From contig NZ_JAHNZO010000031.1 of assembly GCF_018998565.1 (NCBI RefSeq), positions 35,276-99,275 of the forward strand: a stretch of DNA of 64,000 bases, written 5' to 3'. Below the pieces are notes generated by a model, which did no database searches, was not told where the DNA came from, and saw only the letters and a list, made by a program, of their open reading frames with translations. The position numbers were made by a program, and so were the translations under genes. This DNA comes from Paenibacillus oleatilyticus (GTDB lineage Bacteria; Bacillota; Bacilli; Paenibacillales; NBRC-103111). Shown one piece after another: positions 1 to 10,154 of the stretch; position 1 is the first letter of the stretch; each line of letters opens with the position of its first letter.

Positions 1-65
1 CAAAAGTTTATTTTGTGGGGTTTTGGGTTTGTTGGGGTTTTTGGAAATGCTGCAGTCCAGGGTGC

Positions 66-143
66 TTCACGACAAGGTCATGAGCCCCTGACGCCCCGGT
101 TTGCGCCTTGCGCCGAACAAGAGCTTCATGATAGCGTCATGAG
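66..143. repeat. Pair of imperfect 19-bp direct repeats
   Basis: TTCACGACAAGGTCATGAG (66-84) and TTCATGATAGCGTCATGAG (125-143) match at 15 of 19 positions and start 59 bp apart. Each holds two TCAYGA units spaced 11 bp apart, one helical turn, as direct-repeat operators of response regulators often are. The first ~50 bases of the window are a G/T-rich stretch with no coding signal. No gene is supported between 1 and 392; the short open frames there have no ribosome site or family resemblance. A regulatory role is inference. Confidence 0.35.
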
Positions 144-205
144 GCGGCTCCTCCCCGCAATAAATGAAAAAACGCACGACGCAACACAGCGCACCCTGGG
201 CATAA

Positions 206-356
206 CGTAGGGAGAGAACGCCGCCATGTGAGCATGTCCCGAAGGGACGAAAGCGTTCCTACGCCAACGTCCCTTCAACGCCGGCCCCGCAGCAGGCACG
301 CCCCTTTCGGGTGTCCAGAGGGCGCAGCCCTTTGGGGTCCTCCCTACCAGGGAGGA
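206..356 (+). other. Structured region with three hairpins before yhbY
   Basis: Three inverted repeats lie between 206 and 356. The first is nested: CGTAGG plus AACGC (206-221) pair with GCGTT plus CCTACG (253-263), enclosing GTCCC-GAA-GGGAC (236-248). The second is GGGC-GCA-GCCC (320-330). The third is TCCTCCCT-ACC-AGGGAGGA (338-356), whose 3' arm looks like a Shine-Dalgarno sequence. The true yhbY ribosome site follows at 375-382. This could be a leader RNA or a dispersed repeat; I cannot tell which. Confidence 0.45.
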
Positions 357-392
357 TTTAGGAGGGTGCTACTTAAGGAGGAACACACAACC

Positions 393-686
393 ATGTTAAC
401 AGGCAAACAAAAACGGTATTTGCGCTCGATGGCGCATCATCTGAACCCGATTTTTCAGGTCGGCAAAGGAGGCGTCAACGATCATCTGATCCGGCACATC
501 AGCGAAGCGCTGGAAGTCCGCGAGCTGATCAAAGTCACGGTGCTCAACAACTGTATGGAGGACCGGAGCGAAGTGGCCGAGCAGTTGGCGCAAGGCGCTG
601 GCGCGGAGCTGGTTCAAGTGATCGGCAAAATCATCGTGCTCTACAAGGAATCCCGCGAGCATAAGACGATCGAGCTTCCGGTTTAA
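393..686 (+). CDS. yhbY: YhbY/CRS1 ribosome assembly RNA-binding protein
   Basis: This 97-residue protein is the usual length for YhbY (YqeI in B. subtilis), a single-domain CRM protein associated with assembly of the 50S ribosomal subunit. The conserved loop GKGG lies at residues 24-27, followed by the NDHLIRHI helix. The ATG at 393 is chosen because AAGGAGGA sits at 375-382. The open frame extends upstream to 228, but that extension runs through the hairpins and has no family match. It heads the yhbY-nadD-yqeK-rsfS run, in the same order as B. subtilis yqeI-yqeJ-yqeK-yqeL. aroE, which precedes it in B. subtilis, is not visible here. Confidence 0.93.
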   Translation: MLTGKQKRYLRSMAHHLNPIFQVGKGGVNDHLIRHISEALEVRELIKVTVLNNCMEDRSEVAEQLAQGAGAELVQVIGKIIVLYKESREHKTIELPV

Positions 687-735
687 GCTTCCGGCGGTAG
701 AAGTGGCATTTCAGCTAAAAAGAGGGGGATGCCGG

Positions 736-1323
736 ATGAAGGTCGGTTTGATGGGCGGCACCTTCGATCCCGTTCATATCGGGCATTTGATTGCCGCCCA
801 AAACGTTTGCGAGAGGCTGGAACTCGACGAGGTATGGTTTATGCCGACGAACGTGCCTCCGCATAAAGAACAGGCGCCGGGGGCTTCCCCGCGGCAGCGG
901 CTGGAGATGGTCGAGCTTGCCGTCGAAGGGCACCCGCACTTCCGGGCTTCGGATATGGAGCTGCGCAAAGGCGGCGTGTCGTACAGCATCGAGACGGTAA
1001 CGATGCTTCGGGCACAGCATCCCGGTGATCGGTTTACTTATATTATCGGGGCCGATATGGTTCGATATTTGCCGAAGTGGTACAAGATCGACGAACTGGT
1101 CCGCTTGGTTACTTTCGCCGGATTGCAGCGGCCGGGCTATGATACGGGGTATGAGGGGCTTCCCGATGCCATTCGGCAGGCGGTAAAGCTTGTGCCGATG
1201 CCGCAAATCGAGCTGTCGTCCACGTTGATCCGGCAGCGGCGGGCTTCGGGGCAGTCGGTGCGTTACATGGTCCCGGACCGGGTAAATCATTATATCGAGG
1301 TGAACCGTCTGTATGAAGCGTGA
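736..1323 (+). CDS. nadD: Nicotinate-nucleotide adenylyltransferase
   Basis: NadD adenylates nicotinate mononucleotide with ATP to give deamido-NAD, a late step of NAD synthesis. The 195-residue protein opens with the nucleotidyltransferase signature GGTFDPVHIGH (residues 7-17, HxGH motif at 14-17) and has the second motif SSTLIR near residue 161. The ATG at 736 follows AGAGGGGG at 721-728; an in-frame ATG at 703 would add 11 non-conserved residues. The coding end overlaps the start of yqeK by 11 bases, which suggests translational coupling. Confidence 0.95.
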   Translation: MKVGLMGGTFDPVHIGHLIAAQNVCERLELDEVWFMPTNVPPHKEQAPGASPRQRLEMVELAVEGHPHFRASDMELRKGGVSYSIETVTMLRAQHPGDRFTYIIGADMVRYLPKWYKIDELVRLVTFAGLQRPGYDTGYEGLPDAIRQAVKLVPMPQIELSSTLIRQRRASGQSVRYMVPDRVNHYIEVNRLYEA

Positions 1324-1894
1324 GGAAATGATCGAATCGGTGCGTTCCCAGATGCCGGAGAAGCGCTGGAACCATACGCTTGGCGTCATGGAAACGGCGG
1401 TGCGGCTGGCGGAGCAATATGGGGCGGACCCGGCCAAAGCCGAGCTGGCGTCCATCCTCCACGATGTCTGCAAATATTGGCGCGTGGACGAGCAAGCGCG
1501 CATCATCCGCGAGAACGGACTGCCTCAGGATTTGCTCGATTACGACAAAGAGCTGTGGCATGCCCATGCGGGCGCTTGGATCGCCCGGGAGCAGTACGGC
1601 GTAATCGACGAGGAAGTGCTGGATGCGATCCGTTATCACACCTCGGGGCGGGCGCGAATGACGCTGTTGGACAAGGTCGTTTGTCTGGCGGATTACATGG
1701 AGCCGGGCCGGGATTTTCCGGGCGTGCATAATATTCGCCAAAACGCCGAACATAGTTTAGAGAAGGCACTTATAACCGGATTTGACGGAACGATCCGTTT
1801 TTTATTGGATAAAGGCAAGCGGATTTACCCGCTGACCTTCGAAGCTCGCAACGGACTGATCCGGGAGCTGGAGGAGCGGGGAGAAACGGTATGA
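1313..1894 (+). CDS. yqeK: HD-domain Ap4A hydrolase YqeK
   Basis: This 193-residue HD-domain phosphohydrolase belongs to the YqeK family, whose members split diadenosine tetraphosphate symmetrically into two ADP. Metal-binding His21 and the His50-Asp51 pair (LHDVCK) are visible, with further family motifs at AHAGAW and YHTSGR. The start at 1313 has AGGTGA about nine bases upstream and lies inside the nadD end; an ATG at 1328 is the alternative. The neighbours nadD and rsfS match the conserved Firmicute order. Function comes from the family; the motifs are seen directly. Confidence 0.92.
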   Translation: MKREEMIESVRSQMPEKRWNHTLGVMETAVRLAEQYGADPAKAELASILHDVCKYWRVDEQARIIRENGLPQDLLDYDKELWHAHAGAWIAREQYGVIDEEVLDAIRYHTSGRARMTLLDKVVCLADYMEPGRDFPGVHNIRQNAEHSLEKALITGFDGTIRFLLDKGKRIYPLTFEARNGLIRELEERGETV

Positions 1895-1916
1895 TTCACT
1901 TACAGGAGGAAACGAT

Positions 1917-2264
1917 ATGACCATTCAACCGGATGAGCTTATGCAGCTCGTGGTCGATGCGGCCGAAGACAAGAAAGCGATGGACGTAACGGCATTGAAT
2001 CTGCGCGGGATTTCTTTGATCGCGGATTATTTTGTGATTTGCCACGGCAATTCCGAAACGCAGGTGCAAGCGATCGCGACCGAGATTAAAAAACGTTCGG
2101 AAGAGCGCGGCGCACGAATCCGCGGCCTCGAAGGGATGGACACGGCCCGTTGGGTGCTTGTCGACTTGGGCGACGTCGTCGTTCACGTGTTTCACCGCGA
2201 CGACCGCGAATATTACAACATCGAGCGGCTGTGGTCCGACGCGAAAGTGGTCGAACGGGTATGA
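1917..2264 (+). CDS. rsfS: Ribosomal silencing factor RsfS
   Basis: This 115-residue protein matches the RsfS/YbeB/Iojap family, which binds ribosomal protein uL14 and blocks joining of the subunits when nutrients are scarce. The family motifs ADYFVICHGNSETQVQA and GDVVVHVFHRDDREYYNIERLW are present. The ATG has AGGAGGA at 1904-1910. Its stop codon overlaps the start of the next gene as ATGA, so the downstream S1 protein is probably translationally coupled. Confidence 0.95.
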   Translation: MTIQPDELMQLVVDAAEDKKAMDVTALNLRGISLIADYFVICHGNSETQVQAIATEIKKRSEERGARIRGLEGMDTARWVLVDLGDVVVHVFHRDDREYYNIERLWSDAKVVERV

Positions 2265-3163
2265 GGCTGGAAGCCGGAACGATCCGACGTTTGGACGTGG
2301 CGAGGGAAGTATCGCCGCACGGCTATTTTTTGACGGACGGCAATCAGGACGTGCTGCTCCATTACAGCGAAGCCGCCGGGGAAGTGAAGCCGGGGGAGCA
2401 GGTTGAGGTATTCCTGTTCCATGACACCGAGGACAGGCTGGCGGCGACGATGCGCAAGCCGCTCGTGACGCTTGGAGAAGTCGCGCTTCTCGAAGTGGTC
2501 GACATCCATCCGCGCTTCGGCTGCTTTCTCGAAATGGGGCTCGGGCGTCATCTGCTGCTTCCTTTTAAAGAGCTCCCCGAGCTTAAGGAGCTGCGTCCCG
2601 AAGTCGGAGACCGCGTGTTCGTCGTCCTCGCTCACGACCGGCAAGGACGGCTTGTCGCCAAAGTTGCCGGAGAAGACCGGCTCAAGCGGCTGTGCTTCGA
2701 CGCTCCGGTAACTTGGCGCAACACCTGGGTCGACGCCCGCGTCTACAAGCCGCTGCAAATGGGCTCGTTCGTCGTCTGCGACGGCGGCGTGGTCGGCTTC
2801 GGTGTCATCGGCTTCATACATGCGTCCGAGAGAACCCGGCTATTGCGCCTCGGCGAACAGGTGAAAGTGCGCGTCACGTTTGTGCGCGAGGACGGCAACG
2901 TCAACTGCTCGATGCGCGAGCGTAAGGAAGTCGGACGCGACACCGATTCGGAGAAGCTGCTGGCCTTCCTGAAAGAGCGCCCGAATCAGGCGATGCCGTA
3001 TTCGGACGAAACCCCGGCCGATTTGATCAGCCAGCGGTTTGGCATGAGCAAGTCCGCCTTTAAGCGCGCGATCGGCAAGCTGATGAAGGAAGGCCTGGTT
3101 TATCAGGAAGGCAGCTGGACCTATTTGAAAAAAGAAGCGGCATCGCAGCCGGCATCCGAATAA
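2261..3163 (+). CDS. cvfB: CvfB-like S1 RNA-binding protein
   Basis: This 300-residue protein resembles the CvfB/YitL family: tandem S1-type OB folds in the first ~220 residues, then a winged helix at the C-terminus (SQRFGMSKSAFKRAIGKLMKEG). In Staphylococcus CvfB is an RNA-binding regulator of virulence genes; its molecular role here is unknown. The ATG at 2261 overlaps the rsfS stop and gives the exact family length; a longer frame from 2150 is the out-of-frame shadow of rsfS. This gene is not part of the B. subtilis yqe run, so it is an insertion between rsfS and yqeM. Confidence 0.82.
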   Translation: MRLEAGTIRRLDVAREVSPHGYFLTDGNQDVLLHYSEAAGEVKPGEQVEVFLFHDTEDRLAATMRKPLVTLGEVALLEVVDIHPRFGCFLEMGLGRHLLLPFKELPELKELRPEVGDRVFVVLAHDRQGRLVAKVAGEDRLKRLCFDAPVTWRNTWVDARVYKPLQMGSFVVCDGGVVGFGVIGFIHASERTRLLRLGEQVKVRVTFVREDGNVNCSMRERKEVGRDTDSEKLLAFLKERPNQAMPYSDETPADLISQRFGMSKSAFKRAIGKLMKEGLVYQEGSWTYLKKEAASQPASE

Positions 3164-3185
3164 AGGCCGTTCGGAGCCGGCCTTT
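3162..3185 (+). terminator. Hairpin after cvfB
   Basis: AAAGGCCG (3162-3169) and CGGCCTTT (3178-3185) form an 8-bp stem beginning within the cvfB stop codon. The tail GTCTG is not a good uridine run, so it may only attenuate transcription into the methyltransferase gene that starts 28 bases later. Confidence 0.4.
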
Positions 3186-3212
3186 GTCTGTCCGCTGAAG
3201 GAGGAGCAAGCT

Positions 3213-4016
3213 GTGGCTTACGAACAATTTTCCTATCTGTATGACCGGCTGATGGAGGATATGCCGTATGACGATTGGCTCCGCTTTGCGCGGGAATGCT
3301 GGGATAAGTTCGGAACGCCCCGAAGCGTGGTCGATCTGGGCTGCGGCACCGGAAGCATCGCGGTCCCTCTGGCGCAGCTCGGCTATGAAGTCGTCGGCAT
3401 CGACCTGTCGGAAGACATGCTTTCCATGGCCAGTCAAAAAGCGGAAAGCACCCAGCGGCACAAGCCTTTCCCTGCAGGCGGAAGCATGATGTGGCTCCAG
3501 CAGGACATGCGCGAATGGGAGCTTGGCCGCCCGGTCGACGCGGTCGTCTCGTTTTGCGATTGCTTGAACTATTTGCTGGAGGAAGAAGATATCGAGCGGA
3601 CCTTCAAGCAAGTATACGACGGGCTTGCTCCAGGCGGCGTGTTCGTGTTCGACATGCATACGCAGAGCCAGCTTCAGAGCTATGCGGAATCGCAGCCGTT
3701 TTTCCTGAACGACGACGATGTCGCTTACATCTGGACCTGCGATTTCGATCCGGGCCGCTGCGAAATCGAGCATGAGCTGACCTTGTTCGTGCGGGAAGGG
3801 GACACATGGGCGGAAGGGTCTGACGACGCCATTACCGAGCGGTATCACCGGATCGAGGAGCTGCATGTGCAGCGGGCCTATCCGCTCGATTGGGTGCAGG
3901 AGCGGCTGCGGGCGGCCGGATTTTCCGAGACGGCCTGCTATGCCGATTTTTCGTTCGAAGCGCCGAAGGACGATACGCAGCGGGCGTTTTTCGTGGGGGT
4001 AAAGCCGCGGGATTGA
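3213..4016 (+). CDS. Class I SAM-dependent methyltransferase, YqeM-like
   Basis: This 267-residue protein has a complete Rossmann-type SAM fold: motif I VVDLGCGTG at about residues 39-47, the acidic loop GIDLSEDML, and VVSFCDCLNYLLE. It sits where B. subtilis has yqeM. The substrate of this subfamily is unknown. The start is GTG at 3213, with AAGGAGG at 3198-3204. It is the last gene of the run; the strand switches right after it. Confidence 0.85.
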   Translation: MAYEQFSYLYDRLMEDMPYDDWLRFARECWDKFGTPRSVVDLGCGTGSIAVPLAQLGYEVVGIDLSEDMLSMASQKAESTQRHKPFPAGGSMMWLQQDMREWELGRPVDAVVSFCDCLNYLLEEEDIERTFKQVYDGLAPGGVFVFDMHTQSQLQSYAESQPFFLNDDDVAYIWTCDFDPGRCEIEHELTLFVREGDTWAEGSDDAITERYHRIEELHVQRAYPLDWVQERLRAAGFSETACYADFSFEAPKDDTQRAFFVGVKPRD

Positions 4017-4053
4017 GCTTGAGGTAAAGGGAAAACGGGCGGGATGCATCTCG

Positions 4054-4146
4054 TTAACGCGTTAAATGAATAATTAGTTGCAGCAGGCACAGGATCATCC
4101 CCCATAGCGGGAGCGACAGCATGACCCCGTTGATGAAACCTTTCAT
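4054..4146 (-). CDS. Small hydrophobic protein, 30 residues
   Basis: This reverse-strand frame encodes 30 residues: a short MKGFING start, a membrane-spanning core (VMLSLPLWGMILCLLQLIIHL) and a basic Thr-Arg end. GGAGG (complement of 4156-4160) lies nine bases before the chosen ATG at 4146; an ATG at 4155 would abut the GGAGG and is less likely. The good ribosome site, the clean transmembrane segment and the position alone on the opposite strand between yqeM and leuS support a real gene. I do not recognise the family. Confidence 0.5.
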   Translation of the reverse strand: MKGFINGVMLSLPLWGMILCLLQLIIHLTR

Positions 4147-4288
4147 TCGGCTCATCCTCCGTAAGCTTTGAATAGAAAACAATTATTACAAAGTATGGCC
4201 AAGTTGTGGAGGATGTAACCGGGACAGGCTCGTTGCGATTGGTCCGACGGCATTTATCCCGCAGCTTCGGGAAAATCGGGGGCCCGGC

Positions 4289-4318
4289 TTGACATGAAGG
4301 AATCGTTTTTCATATAAT
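4289..4318 (+). promoter_or_regulatory. SigA promoter of leuS
   Basis: TTGACA (4289-4294), an 18-base spacer and TATAAT (4313-4318) match the SigA consensus fully. Transcription would start a few bases later, at the 5' end of the T-box leader. Confidence 0.85.
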
Positions 4319-4325
4319 GAAACCT

Positions 4326-4613
4326 AATTGGAGCATATATGTAAAAGGCCGTGACAAGAACTAGTAACTGCAGCGCTTTCTTTCAGAGAGCCGGTGGCGG
4401 GTGGGAACCGGTAGAAGCAGGCAGCGAACTCATCTTCGAGCCGTTAGGCCAAAAGACCGCAACCGAGCGCAAGCTTCGCCGGTCACAGCCGCAAACGTCC
4501 CCCGCGTTAAGGGGAGAGTGGACCCGGGCAAAGCATGCCTGAGTCAACTAGGGTGGTACCACGGGAAATAAGCCTCTCGTCCCTAGCGTTGCGCTAGCGA
4601 TGAGGGCTTTTTT
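4326..4613 (+). promoter_or_regulatory. Leucine T-box riboswitch with terminator
   Basis: The leuS leader carries the T-box sequence AGGGTGGTACCACGG (4550-4564), which pairs with the CCA end of uncharged tRNA. Upstream is a stem I region with the CTC leucine codon at 4429-4431 in the context GCGAACTCATC as the likely specifier. The terminator stem (4571-4608) ends in a T-run at 4608-4613. By the established T-box mechanism, uncharged tRNA-Leu stabilises the antiterminator and turns leuS on. The specifier is placed by similarity to other leaders, not by folding. Confidence 0.9.
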
Positions 4614-4640
4614 GTTTGAATCGAAGGAGGTCTACACAAT

Positions 4641-7091
<2,451 letters not shown>

Positions 7092-7110
7092 GAAGCAGCG
7101 TCGGGAAAAT

Positions 7111-7136
7111 AAAAAAAACGCACTCCGGAATCGGAG
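7111..7136 (-). terminator. Possible comER terminator
   Basis: On the reverse strand CTCCG-ATTC-CGGAG is followed shortly by eight T (complement of 7111-7118). It lies 50 bases beyond the comER stop. The stem is only five base pairs, so this is a modest call. Confidence 0.4.
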
Positions 7137-7187
7137 CACGGCGGTTCATATCGGAAAAGGACGTGAAAGCATCGCGTTCTGCTCGGC

Positions 7188-8012
7188 CTACGGGCCGAAG
7201 AAACGGGCTTTCACCTTTTCCACATCTTCATCGTATTTAGCGTGAGTTGTGCGGATCAGGTCGTCAAAGACCCCGTGCAACTCTTTTTGCATTATGCGGA
7301 GACCTTCCGCGGTAATGCCGCCGGGAACGGACACCCGCTGCTGCAGGGAGGCGGGCGTGAAGCCTCCGGTGGTCAGCAGCCTGCCGGTGCCGAGCGTCAT
7401 CTCGGCTGCAAGCTGCGTAGCTTCCGTCTCGGAGATGCCGGTGGCGGCAACGGCGGCCTCGACGAATTTTTGCACGAAAAAGGCCAGAAACGCCGGGCCG
7501 CAGCTTGTAATGTCCGAAGAGACGCGCGTATGCTCCTCGCGGATTCGGATGGGGGCACTAATGTGGGAGAGCAGCAGCTCCAGCCGCGATTGATCCTCGT
7601 CGGTCATTCGGTCACCGTAAATGCACAGCGTCGCGCCGCTGAGCACATAGTTGGTGATGCTTGGAATGACCTTGGCAATTTTGCAGGGAAGCAGTGTTTC
7701 CAAATGACGAATCTGTACCGGGCTTGTAATGGAGACGACGACCGTTTCGGGAGCGACAACATCCCGGATATCATCGATGACCGCTTTGAATTCCATAGGC
7801 TTGACGCACAGAAAAAGAAGCTGGGCCCCTGATGCAGCTTCCTTATTAGAACGGGCTGTTTGCAGGCCCGGGTAGCTTTCCGCTAACTGTTCCGCTTTGC
7901 GGGCGGTGCGATTGGTCACAACAAGATGCTCCGGGCTGACTGCGCCGGATTGAATGAACGCTTCGATGAGAATACTGCCCATGCTGCCTGTTCCGATAAA
8001 TCCGATTTGCAT
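7188..8012 (-). CDS. comER: Late competence protein ComER
   Basis: This 274-residue protein has the fold of pyrroline-5-carboxylate reductase: the Rossmann motif GFIGTGSMG (residues 4-12), VKPMEF, and the C-terminal block SSDITSCGPAFLAFF. Its position divergent from comEA identifies it as ComER, as in B. subtilis. ComER is not a transport component; its function is unclear, although roles in sporulation or biofilm have been suggested for Bacillus. The start at 8012 has GGGGGG six bases upstream; ATG at 8018 touches that run, and the open frame to 8078 is not needed. Confidence 0.85.
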   Translation of the reverse strand: MQIGFIGTGSMGSILIEAFIQSGAVSPEHLVVTNRTARKAEQLAESYPGLQTARSNKEAASGAQLLFLCVKPMEFKAVIDDIRDVVAPETVVVSITSPVQIRHLETLLPCKIAKVIPSITNYVLSGATLCIYGDRMTDEDQSRLELLLSHISAPIRIREEHTRVSSDITSCGPAFLAFFVQKFVEAAVAATGISETEATQLAAEMTLGTGRLLTTGGFTPASLQQRVSVPGGITAEGLRIMQKELHGVFDDLIRTTHAKYDEDVEKVKARFFGP

Positions 8013-8120
8013 GACCATCCCCCCTGATTGGATTGCAGCCTTTTTCATGTATATGAGACAGATCGTAAAACCATGCATTCGATTTTTCGATCAAGATTCG
8101 ATACGAAACGAGGTGGAGCA

Positions 8121-8708
8121 ATGCCCCATTTTTCGGAAAAAGCTTTGGTTCGTCTTGCCAGCCTGGTGCTCGTCGCCGGAGTTGTCATTGTACTGCTGCT
8201 ATGGCGCCCTTGGACCTCTGAGGGGATACCGGCGGGCTTTAAGGCGGCGGACGAAGAAATGAGAAAATTGCTTCAGGAGCAGAACGAAGCAAGACAGGCG
8301 AATGGGCTTCCGGGCGAGCAGAAGGCAGGGAAGGGTGACAAGAACCCTGCGGCGGAGCCGAAAGGGAACCCGGTCGCGGAAAAGGCTTCCGCAGAGTCAG
8401 CGCCCAAGCCTATCGCGGCGGGCAGTCCGCCGGAAGAACCTTCCGCCGCCGGGGCGGCTTCCGATCCGGGGAAGACTGCTGCCGGGAAGCCGGCGGAGAG
8501 CGCTTCGGGCAAAATCAATTTGAACACGGCTACCGCCAAACAGCTCGACGAGCTCCCGGGAATCGGGGCTAGCCGGGCGGAAGCGATCGTCGAGCTTCGC
8601 ACGAAGCTGGGCGGTTCGTTCAAATCCGTGGACCAGTTACTGGAAGTGAAGGGAATCGGCGAAAAAATGCTGAAAAAAATAAAGCCTCTCGTCACTTTGG
8701 AGCCATGA
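8121..8708 (+). CDS. comEA: Competence DNA receptor ComEA, SLBB domain not seen
   Basis: ComEA is the membrane-anchored receptor that binds incoming double-stranded DNA during transformation. This 195-residue version has a transmembrane segment at residues 12-28 and a C-terminal double helix-hairpin-helix DNA-binding domain (131-195, with LPGIGASRAEAIV and VKGIGEKMLKKI). Between them (about 40-130) is only an Ala/Pro/Glu/Lys-rich linker. The SLBB-type oligomerisation domain of B. subtilis ComEA, with a GAVxxPGVY-like motif, is not visible. The ATG at 8121 follows AGGTGG and places the membrane segment correctly; upstream in-frame codons lack a ribosome site. Confidence 0.88.
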   Translation: MPHFSEKALVRLASLVLVAGVVIVLLLWRPWTSEGIPAGFKAADEEMRKLLQEQNEARQANGLPGEQKAGKGDKNPAAEPKGNPVAEKASAESAPKPIAAGSPPEEPSAAGAASDPGKTAAGKPAESASGKINLNTATAKQLDELPGIGASRAEAIVELRTKLGGSFKSVDQLLEVKGIGEKMLKKIKPLVTLEP

Positions 8709-8830
8709 ATCGGCCAGGCCGTGCAATTATGTCTGGAATGTTTTGCGGAGAAAGCTTTCGTTTTGCTGCGGAATGTGCGAAAATAGGTACGATTATCCAT
8801 CATTTCTGTTGATTATAAGGAGGATGCAGT

Positions 8831-10123
8831 ATGTCAGAAGAGCGCAAGCTTTCTTTGGAAACGTTGGCCGTTCACGCAGGACAGGAGATTGACCCAACGA
8901 CGATGTCCCGAGCAGTTCCTTTGTACCAGACGACGTCCTATGGATTTCGTGATACGGATCACGCCGCCGATTTATTTGCTCTCAAAGAGTTCGGCAACAT
9001 CTACACGCGCATTATGAATCCGACGACTGACGTGTTCGAAAAACGCGTTGCTGCGCTCGAAGGCGGAGCTGCGGCTCTGGCGACGGCATCCGGCCAAGCG
9101 GCCATCACATACTCGATCCTTAATATTGCCGGAGCGGGCGACGAGATCGTCTCATCGTCCACCTTGTACGGCGGTACTTACAATCTGTTTGCAAATACAC
9201 TGGCGAAACTCGGCATTAAAGTGCATTTCGTCGATGCGAGCGATCCGGAAAATTTCCGGAAAGCCATTACGCCGAAGACGAAAGCCGTGTTTGCGGAGGC
9301 GATCGGCAATCCTAAGGGCGACGTGCTCGACATTGCTGCCGTAGCGGCTATTGCGCATGAGAACAGCATTCCGTTGATTATCGACAATACGTTCCCGAGC
9401 CCGTATCTTTGCCGTCCGATCGAACACGGAGCGGACATTGTCGTCCATTCGGCGACCAAATTTATCGGCGGACATGGCACCTCGATCGGGGGCATTATCG
9501 TCGACGGCGGCCGTTTCGACTGGAAAGCCAGCGGCAAATTTGCCGGTCTGACCGATCCGGACCCGAGCTACCACGGAGTCGTCTATACCGATGCCGTCGG
9601 GCCGATCGCTTACATTATCAAGGCGCGCGTGCAGCTTCTGCGCGACATGGGCGCTTCGATCTCGCCGTTCAACGCGTTCCTCCTGCTGCAAGGGCTCGAA
9701 ACGCTTCATCTTCGCATGGAGCGCCACAGCTTCAATGCGCAGAAGGTTGCCGAATTCCTGGAGAAGCACGAGGCCGTGGATTGGGTGAGCTACGCCGGTC
9801 TTCCGAGCCATTCGTCACACGAGCTGGCGAAAAAGTATTTGCCTAAAGGCCAGGGCGCGATCATGACGTTCGGCATCAAAGGCGGTGTGGAAGCAGGGCG
9901 CAAAGTGATCAATGCGGTAAAGCTGTTCTCCCATTTGGCGAACGTCGGCGATTCCAAGTCGCTCATCATCCATCCGGCCAGCACCACGCATCAGCAGCTT
10001 AGCGAGCAGGAGCAGGCGGCGGCGGGCGTAACGCCGGGGATGATTCGCCTGTCCATCGGGACCGAAGCGATCGACGACATTATTTACGACTTGGATCAAG
10101 CGATCCAAGCAAGCCAGAAATAG
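8831..10123 (+). CDS. metY: O-acetylhomoserine sulfhydrylase (MetY-type)
   Basis: This 430-residue PLP enzyme belongs to the Cys/Met metabolism family, in the O-acetylhomoserine aminocarboxypropyltransferase branch, which makes homocysteine from O-acetylhomoserine and sulfide. The PLP lysine is Lys210 in HSATKFIGGHG. Other family blocks are LETLAVHAGQ, YTRIMNPTTDVFEKRVAALEGG and the C-terminal PASTTHQQLSEQ. AAGGAGG lies just before the ATG. It stands between comEA and comEB, which are adjacent in B. subtilis. Cystathionine gamma-synthase-type activity is an alternative, but the length and large insert favour MetY. Confidence 0.9.
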   Translation: MSEERKLSLETLAVHAGQEIDPTTMSRAVPLYQTTSYGFRDTDHAADLFALKEFGNIYTRIMNPTTDVFEKRVAALEGGAAALATASGQAAITYSILNIAGAGDEIVSSSTLYGGTYNLFANTLAKLGIKVHFVDASDPENFRKAITPKTKAVFAEAIGNPKGDVLDIAAVAAIAHENSIPLIIDNTFPSPYLCRPIEHGADIVVHSATKFIGGHGTSIGGIIVDGGRFDWKASGKFAGLTDPDPSYHGVVYTDAVGPIAYIIKARVQLLRDMGASISPFNAFLLLQGLETLHLRMERHSFNAQKVAEFLEKHEAVDWVSYAGLPSHSSHELAKKYLPKGQGAIMTFGIKGGVEAGRKVINAVKLFSHLANVGDSKSLIIHPASTTHQQLSEQEQAAAGVTPGMIRLSIGTEAIDDIIYDLDQAIQASQK

Positions 10124-10154
10124 AGCCGGAAAAAACAAAGGAGCTTGAATCAGC

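Noticed and set aside
13..392. Open frames of 65 and 152 codons upstream of and into yhbY
   Set aside because: No ribosome site or family resemblance. The second is yhbY with an artificial N-terminal extension through hairpin sequence.
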